64,000 nucleotides of DNA, from positions 280,336-344,335 of the forward strand of contig NZ_JACDTY010000006.1 of NCBI RefSeq assembly GCF_013520985.1, given 5' to 3'. Shown piece after piece: positions 34,102-42,480 of the stretch. The notes beneath the pieces were generated by a model. The model worked only from the letters and a program-made list of their open reading frames with translations. It did no database searches and was not told the origin of the DNA. The position numbers and the translations under genes were made by a program. Origin of the DNA: Mesorhizobium neociceri (GTDB lineage: Bacteria; Pseudomonadota; Alphaproteobacteria; Rhizobiales; Rhizobiaceae). Position 1 is the first letter of the stretch. The number at the start of each line of letters is the position of its first letter.

Positions 34102-35163
34102 ATGTGGAATCTCTGGAACGAGACGCCATTTGCCGCCCAGGAAGCTTGGACCCGCGACGAACGCGGTCATGAATGGTGGCTGATCGCGATCAAAGCATCA
34201 TTCGAACTTGACCCCGACGGCAAGCAGCAACTTCTAAAGGATCAGGTCCCTGTTAACATGGCTCCTATCCACAGCGCTGACGCCTTGGAATTGCTTGATG
34301 ACGACGATCTCGTCATCGAGAAGAAGCACACCGATGTCCTTGTTGAAGGCCACGTATATGCGCCCGATCAGCGACCGAATATCGAGTCGATAGCGCGTAT
34401 CGCGATAGACGGCGTATTGGACAAGAGCGTGCGTGCGATTGGCAACCGTGTTTTCATGCCGGGGCCGGTATCGGTGCGCATGAGCCGACCAGAGCCCTTC
34501 ATTCAGATTCCGATCTCCTGGCGGCGAACTTTTGGCGGCACAGACAATCAGGCCTCCAAACCCGATTGGGACCGGCGAAACCCGGTGGGAACCGGCTTCG
34601 CTGTCGATCCACGACATTTGATCGGCAAAACCGGCCCTAACTTCGAATATCCCGACTCACCCTATCGCGACCACCGGAGCGGTCGGCCCGCAGGTTTCGG
34701 TCCAGTGGCGCGGCACTGGATGCCGCGCGTCAAATATGCTGGCACCTATGGCGATGAATGGCAGAAGACGCGCGATCCGCTACTGCCTTTGGATTTTAGT
34801 CGAACCTACTACCAATGCGCGCCGGAAGATCAGCGAACCAGGACGCCACTTGTCGGCTATGAAATCGTGCGGTTGGGCAACTTCACTGGTGATGGTTTTT
34901 TCCAGTTCGTTCTGCCTCGTATCGCCTTCGACATACATACAGAGTTCTACAAGCGACCTTCCCGGCAACATGATGAGCCGACGATCCATACGCTACGGAT
35001 CAATCCAGACAAGCGTCAGTTCTCCATTACATGGATGACCACGCTCTACGTGCCTTTTGACGAGGAACGGCTGAAGAGCACGACCATAAGCATACGTCAT
35101 CAAACTGTTGCGGCCGCCGCCACGCGCATGGGTGTCTGGACGGAGAAATTCGCCGATGGCTAG
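34102..35163 (+). CDS. DUF2169 family T6SS effector adaptor/chaperone
   Basis: A 353-aa cytoplasmic protein beginning WNLWNETPFAAQEAWTRDERG and containing RTFGGTD, RRNPVGTGF, FGPVARHW and DPLLPLDFSRTYYQCAPEDQ, which together match DUF2169. Members act as dedicated adaptors that load PAAR-tipped toxins onto VgrG; an Agrobacterium DNase effector uses one. Here it heads a coupled set: KAS-like protein, PAAR-DNase, SUKH protein and an unknown protein. Base composition looks less GC-rich than the core T6SS, consistent with acquisition as a cargo module. The start ATG 34102 has only a distant AAGGA. Confidence 0.92.
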   Translation: MWNLWNETPFAAQEAWTRDERGHEWWLIAIKASFELDPDGKQQLLKDQVPVNMAPIHSADALELLDDDDLVIEKKHTDVLVEGHVYAPDQRPNIESIARIAIDGVLDKSVRAIGNRVFMPGPVSVRMSRPEPFIQIPISWRRTFGGTDNQASKPDWDRRNPVGTGFAVDPRHLIGKTGPNFEYPDSPYRDHRSGRPAGFGPVARHWMPRVKYAGTYGDEWQKTRDPLLPLDFSRTYYQCAPEDQRTRTPLVGYEIVRLGNFTGDGFFQFVLPRIAFDIHTEFYKRPSRQHDEPTIHTLRINPDKRQFSITWMTTLYVPFDEERLKSTTISIRHQTVAAAATRMGVWTEKFADG

Positions 35164-36211
35164 CGACGATGTCATCGTCATCGTCGGCATCGGCGCGCGG
35201 ACGCCGTTGGGGTTCGACGCCGCTTCCAGTGCAGCGGCAGTTCGCGCCGGTATTTCCGCGATCCAGCAACACCCCACCATGATCGACCGCTTCGGCGAGC
35301 AGATGAAGGTCACCCGCGACATGGGTATCGACCTCCATCTGCAGGGCCCGGATCGCGCTGTCGCGATCGCTGTCGATCCGGCACTGCAGGCATTGCGGCC
35401 GGTGCTTGGCACCATCAGCAACGCACCGGTATCGTTGATCGTGGCGACAGGAGAACCGCGGCCAGGCCAGGATGGCGATTTCGCTGTCCAAGTGCATGCT
35501 CGTCTGCGCAATCGTTTGTCGCAGTACGCTGAATTCACAGGCGGCGGTTCCATTGCCGGAGGCCATGCCGGCGGCATGATCGCCATACTGCAAGCAGCCA
35601 AAAGCCTGCGCGAGGGCAGCGCGACATTCTGCCTGGCTGGCGGCGTCGATACCTATCTGCAAACCGAGACACTCTTGTGGCTGGACGAAAATGAGCAGCT
35701 CCATTCCGAGGGCAATATCTATGGGTTCTGCCCTGGGGAGGCGGCGGGATTCTGCCTGATGACAACCCTGCGAACCGCCCGCAAGTACGCTATCCCGCCA
35801 CTGCTCCAGTTGATCGGCATTGAAGGTGCGCACGAGGAAAACCGCATCCGAACCGAGACCGTCGTGCTTGGCGAAGGACTTGGCGCGGCGTTCCGTACCT
35901 TGTTCGAAAAGGCCGTAACCGATCCGGTCGATCGGATAATCTGCGATATGAACGGCGAACGCTATCGAGCCAATGAGTACGGCTTCGCAACCATCCGCAA
36001 TCCAGGGCGATTCAAGGATGCGGCCGATTTCGAGACTCCTGCCGATTGCTGGGGCGATGTGGGTGCCGCGAGCGGACCGCTGTTTGTCAGCCTCGTGACG
36101 GAAGCCGAAGCCCGCAATTATCAGACCGGGCGCCTGTCGCTGATCTGGGCCAGTTCCGAGAACGGCATTCGCGCAGCCGCTTTGCTCGGCGGCATGCGAA
36201 GGGCTGCCTGA
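35156..36211 (+). CDS. Beta-ketoacyl-synthase-like (thiolase-fold) protein without a catalytic triad, T6SS cargo module
   Basis: A 351-aa thiolase-fold protein of the kind found next to DUF2169 and PAAR-like genes. The fold is suggested by IVIVGIGARTPLG at the N-terminus, GGGSIAGGHAGGMIAI followed by FCLAGGVDTYL, and a C-terminal WGDVGAASGPLF. By alignment with true ketoacyl synthases the active-site Cys is Gly (AGGHAGG for ACxS/ASG), the first His is Asn (CDMNGE for EAHGTGT) and the second His is Asp (GDVGAASG for GHxxGAAG). It is therefore probably a non-enzymatic structural or loading factor. It overlaps DUF2169 by 8 nt and the PAAR gene by 1 nt. Confidence 0.85.
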   Translation: MASDDVIVIVGIGARTPLGFDAASSAAAVRAGISAIQQHPTMIDRFGEQMKVTRDMGIDLHLQGPDRAVAIAVDPALQALRPVLGTISNAPVSLIVATGEPRPGQDGDFAVQVHARLRNRLSQYAEFTGGGSIAGGHAGGMIAILQAAKSLREGSATFCLAGGVDTYLQTETLLWLDENEQLHSEGNIYGFCPGEAAGFCLMTTLRTARKYAIPPLLQLIGIEGAHEENRIRTETVVLGEGLGAAFRTLFEKAVTDPVDRIICDMNGERYRANEYGFATIRNPGRFKDAADFETPADCWGDVGAASGPLFVSLVTEAEARNYQTGRLSLIWASSENGIRAAALLGGMRRAA

Positions 36212-36969
36212 TGCCGACGCATATCACCGTCAACGGCCTCGGCCTGACCCACAAATCGTCCACCGGATTCTCCAAGGCGACGATTCCCGATGTCTGCAAG
36301 ACTCCCAGTCCTGGCGGGCCGGTTCCCTTGCCTTATCCCAACTTCGCAATGAGCAGCACATTGCAGAATGGCACGACAACCGTCTTCGCTAAGGGCGGCG
36401 CCATGATTGCCAACAAAGGCTCACAATACGGGATGAGCACGGGTGACGAACCGGGAACGGTTGGCGGCGTCAAATCCAATACGTTCAAACAGGCAACGGA
36501 TTGGATACTCTACTCGTTCAACGTCAAGATGGACGGCAAGAACGCCTGCCGCCACACCGACAAGAAGTATCACAACAACAAAAATACGGTCGATCTGCAG
36601 GGGAATGCAAATCCAGCCCCGCTGCCTACGGTCGTATTCGATTCGGCAACCTTTCCTAACAAGGTAGCCAACATGAAGAAGCGGATGGGACCCGGCAAGA
36701 AGAAGCTGACGCGCCAGACAAGCCGAAGCGCAATTCGCAAAAACCGGCGGGCCGCGCTCAAAGGCGAGAAAAAAGGCAAGAAAAAAACGTCGCTTGACGA
36801 ATTTCCGTTCGCCTCTTCGACCCAGGGGGGCAAACCTCCGGGTAAGCCGAAAGCCGCGGTCGCAGCGATTCCGGTCTCGGAGCAGAACGCCCAAGGCGGC
36901 AAACTTTCGTCGTTCTATCAGGCTAACGGGATTGGCGACGGCGATTCATACTGGGTGGAAATTACCTAA
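36211..36969 (+). CDS. T6SS effector: PAAR-like (DUF4150) tip fused to a NucA/NucB-type DNase toxin domain
   Basis: A 252-aa predicted antibacterial effector. Residues 1 to ~125 form a PAAR-like DUF4150 domain (HITVNGLGLTHKSSTGFSKA, KTPSPGGPVPLPYPN, NACRHTDKKYHNN) that should cap the VgrG spike. A Lys/Arg-rich linker (~150-195) leads to a C-terminal segment DEFPFASSTQGG... IPVSEQNAQGG-KLSSFY that matches the NucA/NucB deoxyribonuclease family, including the acidic DE pair expected at the active site. The toxin would degrade DNA in the recipient. It follows its DUF2169 and KAS-like partners and precedes a SUKH immunity candidate by 15 nt. Family match is by eye. Confidence 0.85.
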   Translation: MPTHITVNGLGLTHKSSTGFSKATIPDVCKTPSPGGPVPLPYPNFAMSSTLQNGTTTVFAKGGAMIANKGSQYGMSTGDEPGTVGGVKSNTFKQATDWILYSFNVKMDGKNACRHTDKKYHNNKNTVDLQGNANPAPLPTVVFDSATFPNKVANMKKRMGPGKKKLTRQTSRSAIRKNRRAALKGEKKGKKKTSLDEFPFASSTQGGKPPGKPKAAVAAIPVSEQNAQGGKLSSFYQANGIGDGDSYWVEIT

Positions 36970-36984
36970 GGACAGGCTCCTACA

Positions 36985-37554
36985 ATGATCGAAGAACTGG
37001 ACCGGATCGTTCAATTTCTGGCTCGTCTGGGACGCGCAACGCCAGCTCTGCTTCAGCCCGGGCTGTCCAGCGTGGACATCCGCGCCTGGGAGGCGCGCTT
37101 GCCGTTCCTGCTTCCTCTGGAGCTGGAGCAACTATATCGCTGGCGCAACGGAACCAGGGTGAATGAAGGCGACCAGTTGGACACCGTTTATTTCTTTCCC
37201 GGTTTCTATCTGCTGTCTCTGGAAGAAGCCGTCGAAATTTTCATGGAACGCCGGGACGCGCCGCAGTGGCGCGAAGGGTGGTTTCCGGTGTTTGCCGACG
37301 GAGGCGGGGATTTCTACCCCGCCTTGTGCAGCAATGAGAAGAAGGAAACTGCAGAGATAATCGGCTTCATCCACGGCGAGCCTCAACAACCTGTGGAGTA
37401 TAAGAGCCTTGCGGCAATGATCAAGACGATTGACGCGTGTTATGCTGAGGGTGCTTTTTTTGTCAGCGAAGACAACACCCTCGAAATCGATGACGACCTT
37501 CATCGCGAAATTGCCCATAGATTTAACCCGGAGATTCCCGAATGGCAAAGTTGA
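36985..37554 (+). CDS. SMI1/KNR4 (SUKH) family protein, probable immunity to the DNase effector
   Basis: A 189-aa protein with the SUKH pattern: an N-terminal helix, LPLELEQLYRWRNGT, YFFPGFYLLSLEEAVEIF, WFPVFADGGGDFYPAL and a VEYKSLAAMIKTIDACY helix. SUKH proteins are the most widespread immunity family in bacterial polymorphic-toxin and T6SS loci and commonly neutralise nucleases. Its position directly after the toxin, with AGGACAGG upstream of ATG 36985, makes it the likely cognate immunity protein. It overlaps the next gene by 13 nt. Confidence 0.88.
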   Translation: MIEELDRIVQFLARLGRATPALLQPGLSSVDIRAWEARLPFLLPLELEQLYRWRNGTRVNEGDQLDTVYFFPGFYLLSLEEAVEIFMERRDAPQWREGWFPVFADGGGDFYPALCSNEKKETAEIIGFIHGEPQQPVEYKSLAAMIKTIDACYAEGAFFVSEDNTLEIDDDLHREIAHRFNPEIPEWQS

Positions 37555-38339
37555 CGCAGCTTGAGGCGGCACAAAGGAAGGCCCTGGGCGGAGACATTGG
37601 CGAAGCGGAACAGGCATTCGCGGTCCTGGTGGAAAAGGGTACGGCCCGGGCCGCCGCGGCTCTCGCGGAGATCGCTGCGTACCGCGGCCGATGGGACGAC
37701 GTGCTCGGACATGTCGAGACGTCCGTCGCCGTACTCGACCAATTCGAGACGTTCGACGTTCAGATTGATCAGGTCACGATCTGCGCGCTCGCGGCGCGCA
37801 AAACCGAAAGCTGGGATCGGGCCGCAAAGACCGCCGAGATCGGCCGTCGCAGCCTAGGAAAGAAAGGGGACGCCGACCTTCTGAAGGTACTCGCAAGCCT
37901 GGCTGCGTTCGCCGCGTCGCGCGGCTCGGAGGACTTTCGCTTGCCGCAGGGTGCGCAGCTTGGTGGCGCAGTTCGCTTCGCGGAGGCAGTGGCGAAGATT
38001 GAGGGCAGCAAGAAAAAGTTTTCGGATCTGCAGGCACGGGCCGATCATATGATCGCACTGGCGCGAGTCTATGAGTACCATGAGGGTGCGGTGCAGGTAT
38101 TTGAAAAAGACAACACCCTGCCCGGTATTTTCGACAACGTCGTGTTCCTCGCCGCCGCGCTGGCCAAAGCCGGGCGGCCAGACGACGCATGGGCAGCCAT
38201 AAGGGGCGGAATCGGCGACTGGTGGCCGGTGGAGGAGACCCAGATTGCGCCAGTTGTGCTTCTGACAGACGCATCATTGGGACCGATCATGACGGCGGAA
38301 CGCTGCGCCGAAATTCTCGATACCCCCCGGGGTTCGTGA
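37542..38339 (+). CDS. Unknown 265-aa helical-repeat-like protein of the effector module
   Basis: No family is recognised with confidence. The protein is rich in Ala-containing helices arranged like tetratricopeptide-type repeats (QLEAAQRKALGGDIGEAEQ, AAALAEIAAYRGRWDDVLGH, RADHMIALARVYEYHEGA, FLAAALAKAGRPDDAWAAI). It has no signal peptide and should be cytoplasmic. Its start lies 13 nt inside the SUKH gene behind GGAG, so the two are translationally coupled; this suggests a second immunity-type protein, an immunity helper, or a chaperone. It ends 27 nt from the convergent HEAT-like gene. Confidence 0.72.
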   Translation: MAKLTQLEAAQRKALGGDIGEAEQAFAVLVEKGTARAAAALAEIAAYRGRWDDVLGHVETSVAVLDQFETFDVQIDQVTICALAARKTESWDRAAKTAEIGRRSLGKKGDADLLKVLASLAAFAASRGSEDFRLPQGAQLGGAVRFAEAVAKIEGSKKKFSDLQARADHMIALARVYEYHEGAVQVFEKDNTLPGIFDNVVFLAAALAKAGRPDDAWAAIRGGIGDWWPVEETQIAPVVLLTDASLGPIMTAERCAEILDTPRGS

Positions 38340-38366
38340 TCAATCGGCTCGTGGCGCGCTTCTTGG

Positions 38367-39446
38367 TTATTTCTGGAGCACGCTGTCGCTCCACGTCCTG
38401 ACGTTCTCCGCCACGGGCACCTTCACTGCAAAATCACCGAAGTGCTCCTCGAAGTCAGGCCCAAGCGTGGTCGGATCAAGCGTGAACAAACCGTCGATGC
38501 CGCGTGCTTCCGGGAAGGTCTCGAGCAGTGCGCCACCAGCGGCCACCGCGAGCGCTGGAGCGCGCATCTGCTGCACCAGCCAAGGCAGAATTGAGCGATC
38601 GCCCAACATGCCGGCGCCGCGCACGGCTAGCGACGTCGTATCGGGCGATTTCAGCAAGCCACCCATGAAGGCGCGGACGTCGTCCTGTGGCCCTGCCTGG
38701 ATCAAGGCCCGCAAGGCCGTCAACGCATTCGGCCCATTTGCGGCCGCAACCTTTCGCAACTCCGCCCGCGCCAAGTCCCCGCGACCAAGTTCGTTCAGTG
38801 CCCAGGCTGCCCACAGCCGCACTCTTCCGTCGTCGGAGTCCAGCGCGCTAATAACGTCGTGCGTTAGATCGGCGCGCTTCAGCACCCCCGCCAGATGCAG
38901 GCTGTTTGCACGCACGCGTCCGTCGGGATCACGCAACAGATTCGTCAAGAGGGACTTCGGGTCAACGCCGTGTTCGCGGCAAGTCGCGACGGCGAGGTAG
39001 CGCAGGAACGCGTCTTGCGCGCTGATCCAACGCCGCACCAGGGGACTGATCGTTTCGGCCTTGTGCCAAGCCAATGCTCCGACCAGGCCCCGCGCATCAT
39101 CATCCGATGCCCGGCCAAGCTCAACGGCTCGTCGGACCTTGCTATCGTTGTCCTGCTCAATTGCCAGCCATGCAAAGAGGAATAACTCTCCCTTTTCGGG
39201 GAAATCCTCATAGGCGGCCTCAATGAACGGCCACGCGGCTGTCCCGGAAATGCGCAACCCGTCAAGGTTCGGCTCAAGCCGCCTGTCGACGCCGGCGACC
39301 ACGTTTCCGTCAGGTGGATCCTCGGCGGCCAATGTGTCGCGCTGCGCCCAGAAAAAGGCCGCCTGTTCGGCATGCTGTCGCACAACATCCTGCACGATGC
39401 GACGTTCAATGGTGCCGCCAGATTGTTTGCTCCCAGCAACCATCAT
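38367..39446 (-). CDS. T6SS-associated HEAT-repeat-like protein (TIGR02270-type)
   Basis: A 359-aa soluble protein made of helical pairs typical of HEAT/PBS-lyase-type repeats (FLRYLAVATCREHGVDPKSL, GRVRANSLHLAGVLKRADL, GRVRLWAAWALNELGRGDL, TTSLAVRGAGMLGDRSILPW). It resembles the TIGR02270 family, which is found in T6SS gene clusters near vgrG; function unproven, probably a scaffold for spike or effector loading. It is the third gene of the vgrG operon, overlapping the DUF6484-type gene by a single base (TGATG). Confidence 0.8.
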   Translation of the reverse strand: MMVAGSKQSGGTIERRIVQDVVRQHAEQAAFFWAQRDTLAAEDPPDGNVVAGVDRRLEPNLDGLRISGTAAWPFIEAAYEDFPEKGELFLFAWLAIEQDNDSKVRRAVELGRASDDDARGLVGALAWHKAETISPLVRRWISAQDAFLRYLAVATCREHGVDPKSLLTNLLRDPDGRVRANSLHLAGVLKRADLTHDVISALDSDDGRVRLWAAWALNELGRGDLARAELRKVAAANGPNALTALRALIQAGPQDDVRAFMGGLLKSPDTTSLAVRGAGMLGDRSILPWLVQQMRAPALAVAAGGALLETFPEARGIDGLFTLDPTTLGPDFEEHFGDFAVKVPVAENVRTWSDSVLQK

Positions 39447-39871
39447 CAGTTCAAGTCGATCGAACCGCCGCGGATACGGTTGGCGGCACTGGCGTGACTG
39501 GTGACGAACGTACCTCTGATAGTGATGCGACCGTCCTTCTCCATCAGGATTGTTGCCTTGCCGCAGCGTAATTCAATCCGCTCTTCGGCGTGAACCCGCA
39601 CACGCTCGCCATCGCGAATGACTTCAGGTGCCGCAGGCTTGCGTGCCAGTTCCACGATGCGCCCGACGATGAGGGGCCGCCGGGCATCTCCGCCTTCGAA
39701 CAACAGCGCGATCTCCTGCCCGATCATATCTGACGACAGTTCGGCGAGGCTGCGCGCCGTCAATGCGGTTTCCTTCGAATTGCCCGGAAACACCACCAGG
39801 GGACCATCTTCGCCGAAACCGAGAAACTGGCCGATTACGACGCCATCGACGCGATCACGAACTTTTGCCAT
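39446..39871 (-). CDS. DUF6484-type T6SS protein encoded after vgrG
   Basis: A 141-aa protein. Its first half looks like a small beta-barrel domain (DGVVIGQFLGFGEDGPLVVFPG... ARPLIVGRIV-like), and the C-terminal strand-turn repeats (RVRVHAEERIELRCGKATILM, GRITIRG) echo the end of VgrG needle domains. This matches what I recall of DUF6484, found downstream of vgrG in T6SS loci, possibly interacting with the spike. It lies 3 nt after vgrG and overlaps the HEAT-like gene. Function unknown; the DUF number is tentative. Confidence 0.75.
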   Translation of the reverse strand: MAKVRDRVDGVVIGQFLGFGEDGPLVVFPGNSKETALTARSLAELSSDMIGQEIALLFEGGDARRPLIVGRIVELARKPAAPEVIRDGERVRVHAEERIELRCGKATILMEKDGRITIRGTFVTSHASAANRIRGGSIDLN

Positions 39872-39874
39872 GTT

Positions 39875-42208
39875 CTAGTTCTCCCCGATTTTCGAGCCCT
39901 TCATCGTGATGTCGCTCGAGGCCTTGATGGATATCTTGCCGGACGCCTTCACCGAAATGTCCTTGCCGTCGATGACGATGGTCCCGTCACTCTTCATCAG
40001 GATTGAGGCCGAACCGGATTTTAAAAGAATCTCATCAGCTGCATCGAGCACGAATTTCTTGCCGACCTTGATTGTCTCGCCGCCGGTAACCGATATGTTG
40101 CTGTCCTTGCCGACGGACAACGAAAAGCCGCCGGACACCGAATTCGAGTCGTCCGCGCCGATCGTGGCACTGCGACCGCCACCAACGCTCGAACTTTGAT
40201 CGCCGCCAATCGACTCGCTATGGCCTCCACCGATGCTGACGCTTTGAGCCGCAGCAATAGACCAGCTATCCGACGCGCCAATGCTGTGGCTCTGTCCCGC
40301 CCCCACCGTGACTGACCGCGACGCGCCGATGGTGTTCGTCTGTACCGCACCCACGCTTCGGGTTTCGGCGGCACCGACAGAATCGACTCGCGCCGCGCCA
40401 ACGGTCACCGTCTGAACGAGCGCGACGGCCTGCGTGTGGCTGGCGCCGATCGTCTCGGTCGAGTTCGACCCAATGTTGATCGTTTCGTTGGAGCCCACCT
40501 TCAGCGAGCGATTGGCGCCGACCGTCTCGGTGTCATTGCTACCAATATTCGTGGTCTGGTCGACGCCGACCTTGACGGTCTTGTTGTTGCCGACGTCCTC
40601 GTCGAGGTTGTTGCCGACGGAGTGCCTGGCGTTGTTGTCGATGCGGTCGGACTGGTCGTGCTGCACCGTCTTGTTGCGGTCGTTCTTGATCAGAAGGTGA
40701 TGGTCCTTCTGCGCCTGGAAATTGACCAGCTCGGAGCCGGCCTTGTCCTCGAACATCAGTTCGTTGTAGCCGCCACCCCCCTTCGACGAGTTGGACTTCC
40801 AGCCCGATTGCGTGGCGTTGCCGGGCAGGCCGTAGGGCGGCATTTGCGAGGCGTTGTAGACCCTGCCGGTGATGATCGGCAGGTCCGGATTGCCTTCGAT
40901 GAAATCGACGATGACTTCCTGGCCGATGCGCGGGATCTGGATGAAGCCCCAGCCACTGCCGGCCCAGGTCTGCGACACTCGCACGAAGCAGGAGCTCTTC
41001 TGGTCCTTCTTGCCCAGGCGGTCCCAGTGGAACTGCACTTTAACCCGGGCATATTTGTCGGTGAATATCTCCTCGCCGGACGGGCCGACCACGGTGGCCG
41101 TCTGCGGCCCGCGCATGATCGGCCGCGCCGTAATCCGCGGCGGCCGATAAGCAACTGAGGTCGGCGCCACGCCGAGCACGACCTTGAAATTCTCGCCGTC
41201 GGTGTCGACACCGGCGCGATAGCCCGGATCGAACAGCCGGTATTCGGCGCTGACCACCAGATATTCCTTGTTCTGGTCGTCGCGCGGAAAGCCGTCGAGC
41301 TTGAAGGTGCAGCCGGAGAACAGGCCGCGTACGGTGCCGACGGCGGCAATGCGCATGTGCGGCGCCTGGATTTCCTCGCGCCTTATCGCCGCCAGACTAT
41401 CGCCGCGGCCGACTTCCAGATGCGCGCCGGGGTGGCGATAGTTCTCGCCTGCGGCCTGCTTGTGGCCAAAGGGCTGCGCCGACTTCGCCATCAGGTCTGC
41501 GGCGGGCTTCTCGAAGTCATAGTCGGTGTGGGCATAGGCGCCCGGACGCACCGCGCTGCCTGGAATCCATTCGGTGATGTACTCGACGTCGCGGCGCGAG
41601 CCCTGCCCTTCGAATTGATAGAGCACCGTCTCATAGCCCGGCGCGGGCTTCAGCTTGCTGATGGCGTCGGCCAGGATCAGTTTGTGCTCACCCTCGGCAT
41701 GCTCGAAGAAATACAGGATGCCTTCGTGCTCGAGCAGCCGCTGCACGAAATCGAGGTCGCTCTCATCGTACTGCACGCAATATTCGCGCGGCGGATAGGA
41801 CCCCTGCAGCCGCTTCTCGAACTTGGCGATGCCGCCATATTTGGAGAAGATCTCCTCGACGATCTCGACGACGCTCTTGTCCTGGAAGATGCGACAGTCG
41901 GTGGTATTGCCGAGGAACCATAGCCACGGCCTGACGACCGCCTCGTAATAGGCCAACCGGTCTTCGATGCGGGTGAGGCGAAACTCGGAAATAAGGCCGC
42001 TGAACCAGCGCTTCGGGTCGGCCTCGCCTTCGATCGAGACGACGCCGCCCAGCATCTTCAGTGGATCGATGTCGGCATTGGTGCTGACAAATCCCACGGT
42101 GTAGGCAAGACAGCGGCTGATCTCGTCGCGACCGACGAGATGCGTGAAGGTCAGCAGCTCGGCGCCGACCGGCGTCTGCACAAGTGCGGCGCGTTGTTCA
42201 CTCGGCAT
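39875..42208 (-). CDS. vgrG: T6SS spike protein VgrG (TssI)
   Basis: Trimeric puncturing spike on the Hcp tube, 777 aa. The N-terminal ~300 residues are the gp27-like hub (LTFTHLVGRDEISRCLAYTV, YCVQYDESDLDFVQRLLEHEG, YFFEHAEGEH). The gp5-like OB domain follows around residues 385-500 (RVKVQFHWDRLG, CFVRVSQTWAGSGWGFIQIPR, GQEVIVDFIEGNPD). The rest is a long beta-needle made of about twenty short repeats of the type VGSNETINIGSN/SIGASDSWSIAA, ending in KASSDITMKGSKIGEN. No extra effector domain is fused at the C-terminus; its cargo is probably the PAAR-DNase. Confidence 0.96.
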   Translation of the reverse strand: MPSEQRAALVQTPVGAELLTFTHLVGRDEISRCLAYTVGFVSTNADIDPLKMLGGVVSIEGEADPKRWFSGLISEFRLTRIEDRLAYYEAVVRPWLWFLGNTTDCRIFQDKSVVEIVEEIFSKYGGIAKFEKRLQGSYPPREYCVQYDESDLDFVQRLLEHEGILYFFEHAEGEHKLILADAISKLKPAPGYETVLYQFEGQGSRRDVEYITEWIPGSAVRPGAYAHTDYDFEKPAADLMAKSAQPFGHKQAAGENYRHPGAHLEVGRGDSLAAIRREEIQAPHMRIAAVGTVRGLFSGCTFKLDGFPRDDQNKEYLVVSAEYRLFDPGYRAGVDTDGENFKVVLGVAPTSVAYRPPRITARPIMRGPQTATVVGPSGEEIFTDKYARVKVQFHWDRLGKKDQKSSCFVRVSQTWAGSGWGFIQIPRIGQEVIVDFIEGNPDLPIITGRVYNASQMPPYGLPGNATQSGWKSNSSKGGGGYNELMFEDKAGSELVNFQAQKDHHLLIKNDRNKTVQHDQSDRIDNNARHSVGNNLDEDVGNNKTVKVGVDQTTNIGSNDTETVGANRSLKVGSNETINIGSNSTETIGASHTQAVALVQTVTVGAARVDSVGAAETRSVGAVQTNTIGASRSVTVGAGQSHSIGASDSWSIAAAQSVSIGGGHSESIGGDQSSSVGGGRSATIGADDSNSVSGGFSLSVGKDSNISVTGGETIKVGKKFVLDAADEILLKSGSASILMKSDGTIVIDGKDISVKASGKISIKASSDITMKGSKIGEN

Positions 42209-42480
42209 GGCTCGTGCCCCTCCTGGACGCTAGTGTGGCAGGTTCGAAGCCCTTCTTGTGTTAACGACCTCACGTTCAGGGACATTTCGGAATTTGCCAA
42301 CCCAGGCCATGTTGAGGCTACCACATGTTCTGTGGCAGACCAACGAGGGCAAGCGGCGATCAGGGTATGTTTGCGCCGCTTTCGCCAGTGTGAAACGCCG
42401 CTCTCCCCCTGTGCCCGCAAGCTGCTAGACTGTGGCGCATCGGATCAACTGCAAAGCCAGCGGTCGACGGGCCATATTGG
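42209..42480. promoter_or_regulatory. Divergent intergenic region between vgrG and second FHA gene
   Basis: The 272-nt gap must hold the promoters of the vgrG operon and of the second FHA-TssL-TssM module. A TAGACT hexamer at 42426-42431, about 50 nt before the FHA start, is a plausible -10 for the rightward genes. I saw no convincing gene or strong inverted repeat. Confidence 0.35.

Noticed and set aside
40030..40680. CRISPR-like array in vgrG
   Set aside because: The short periodic motifs are coding beta-needle repeats of VgrG (IGxxxTxTIG type), with no spacers of constant length.
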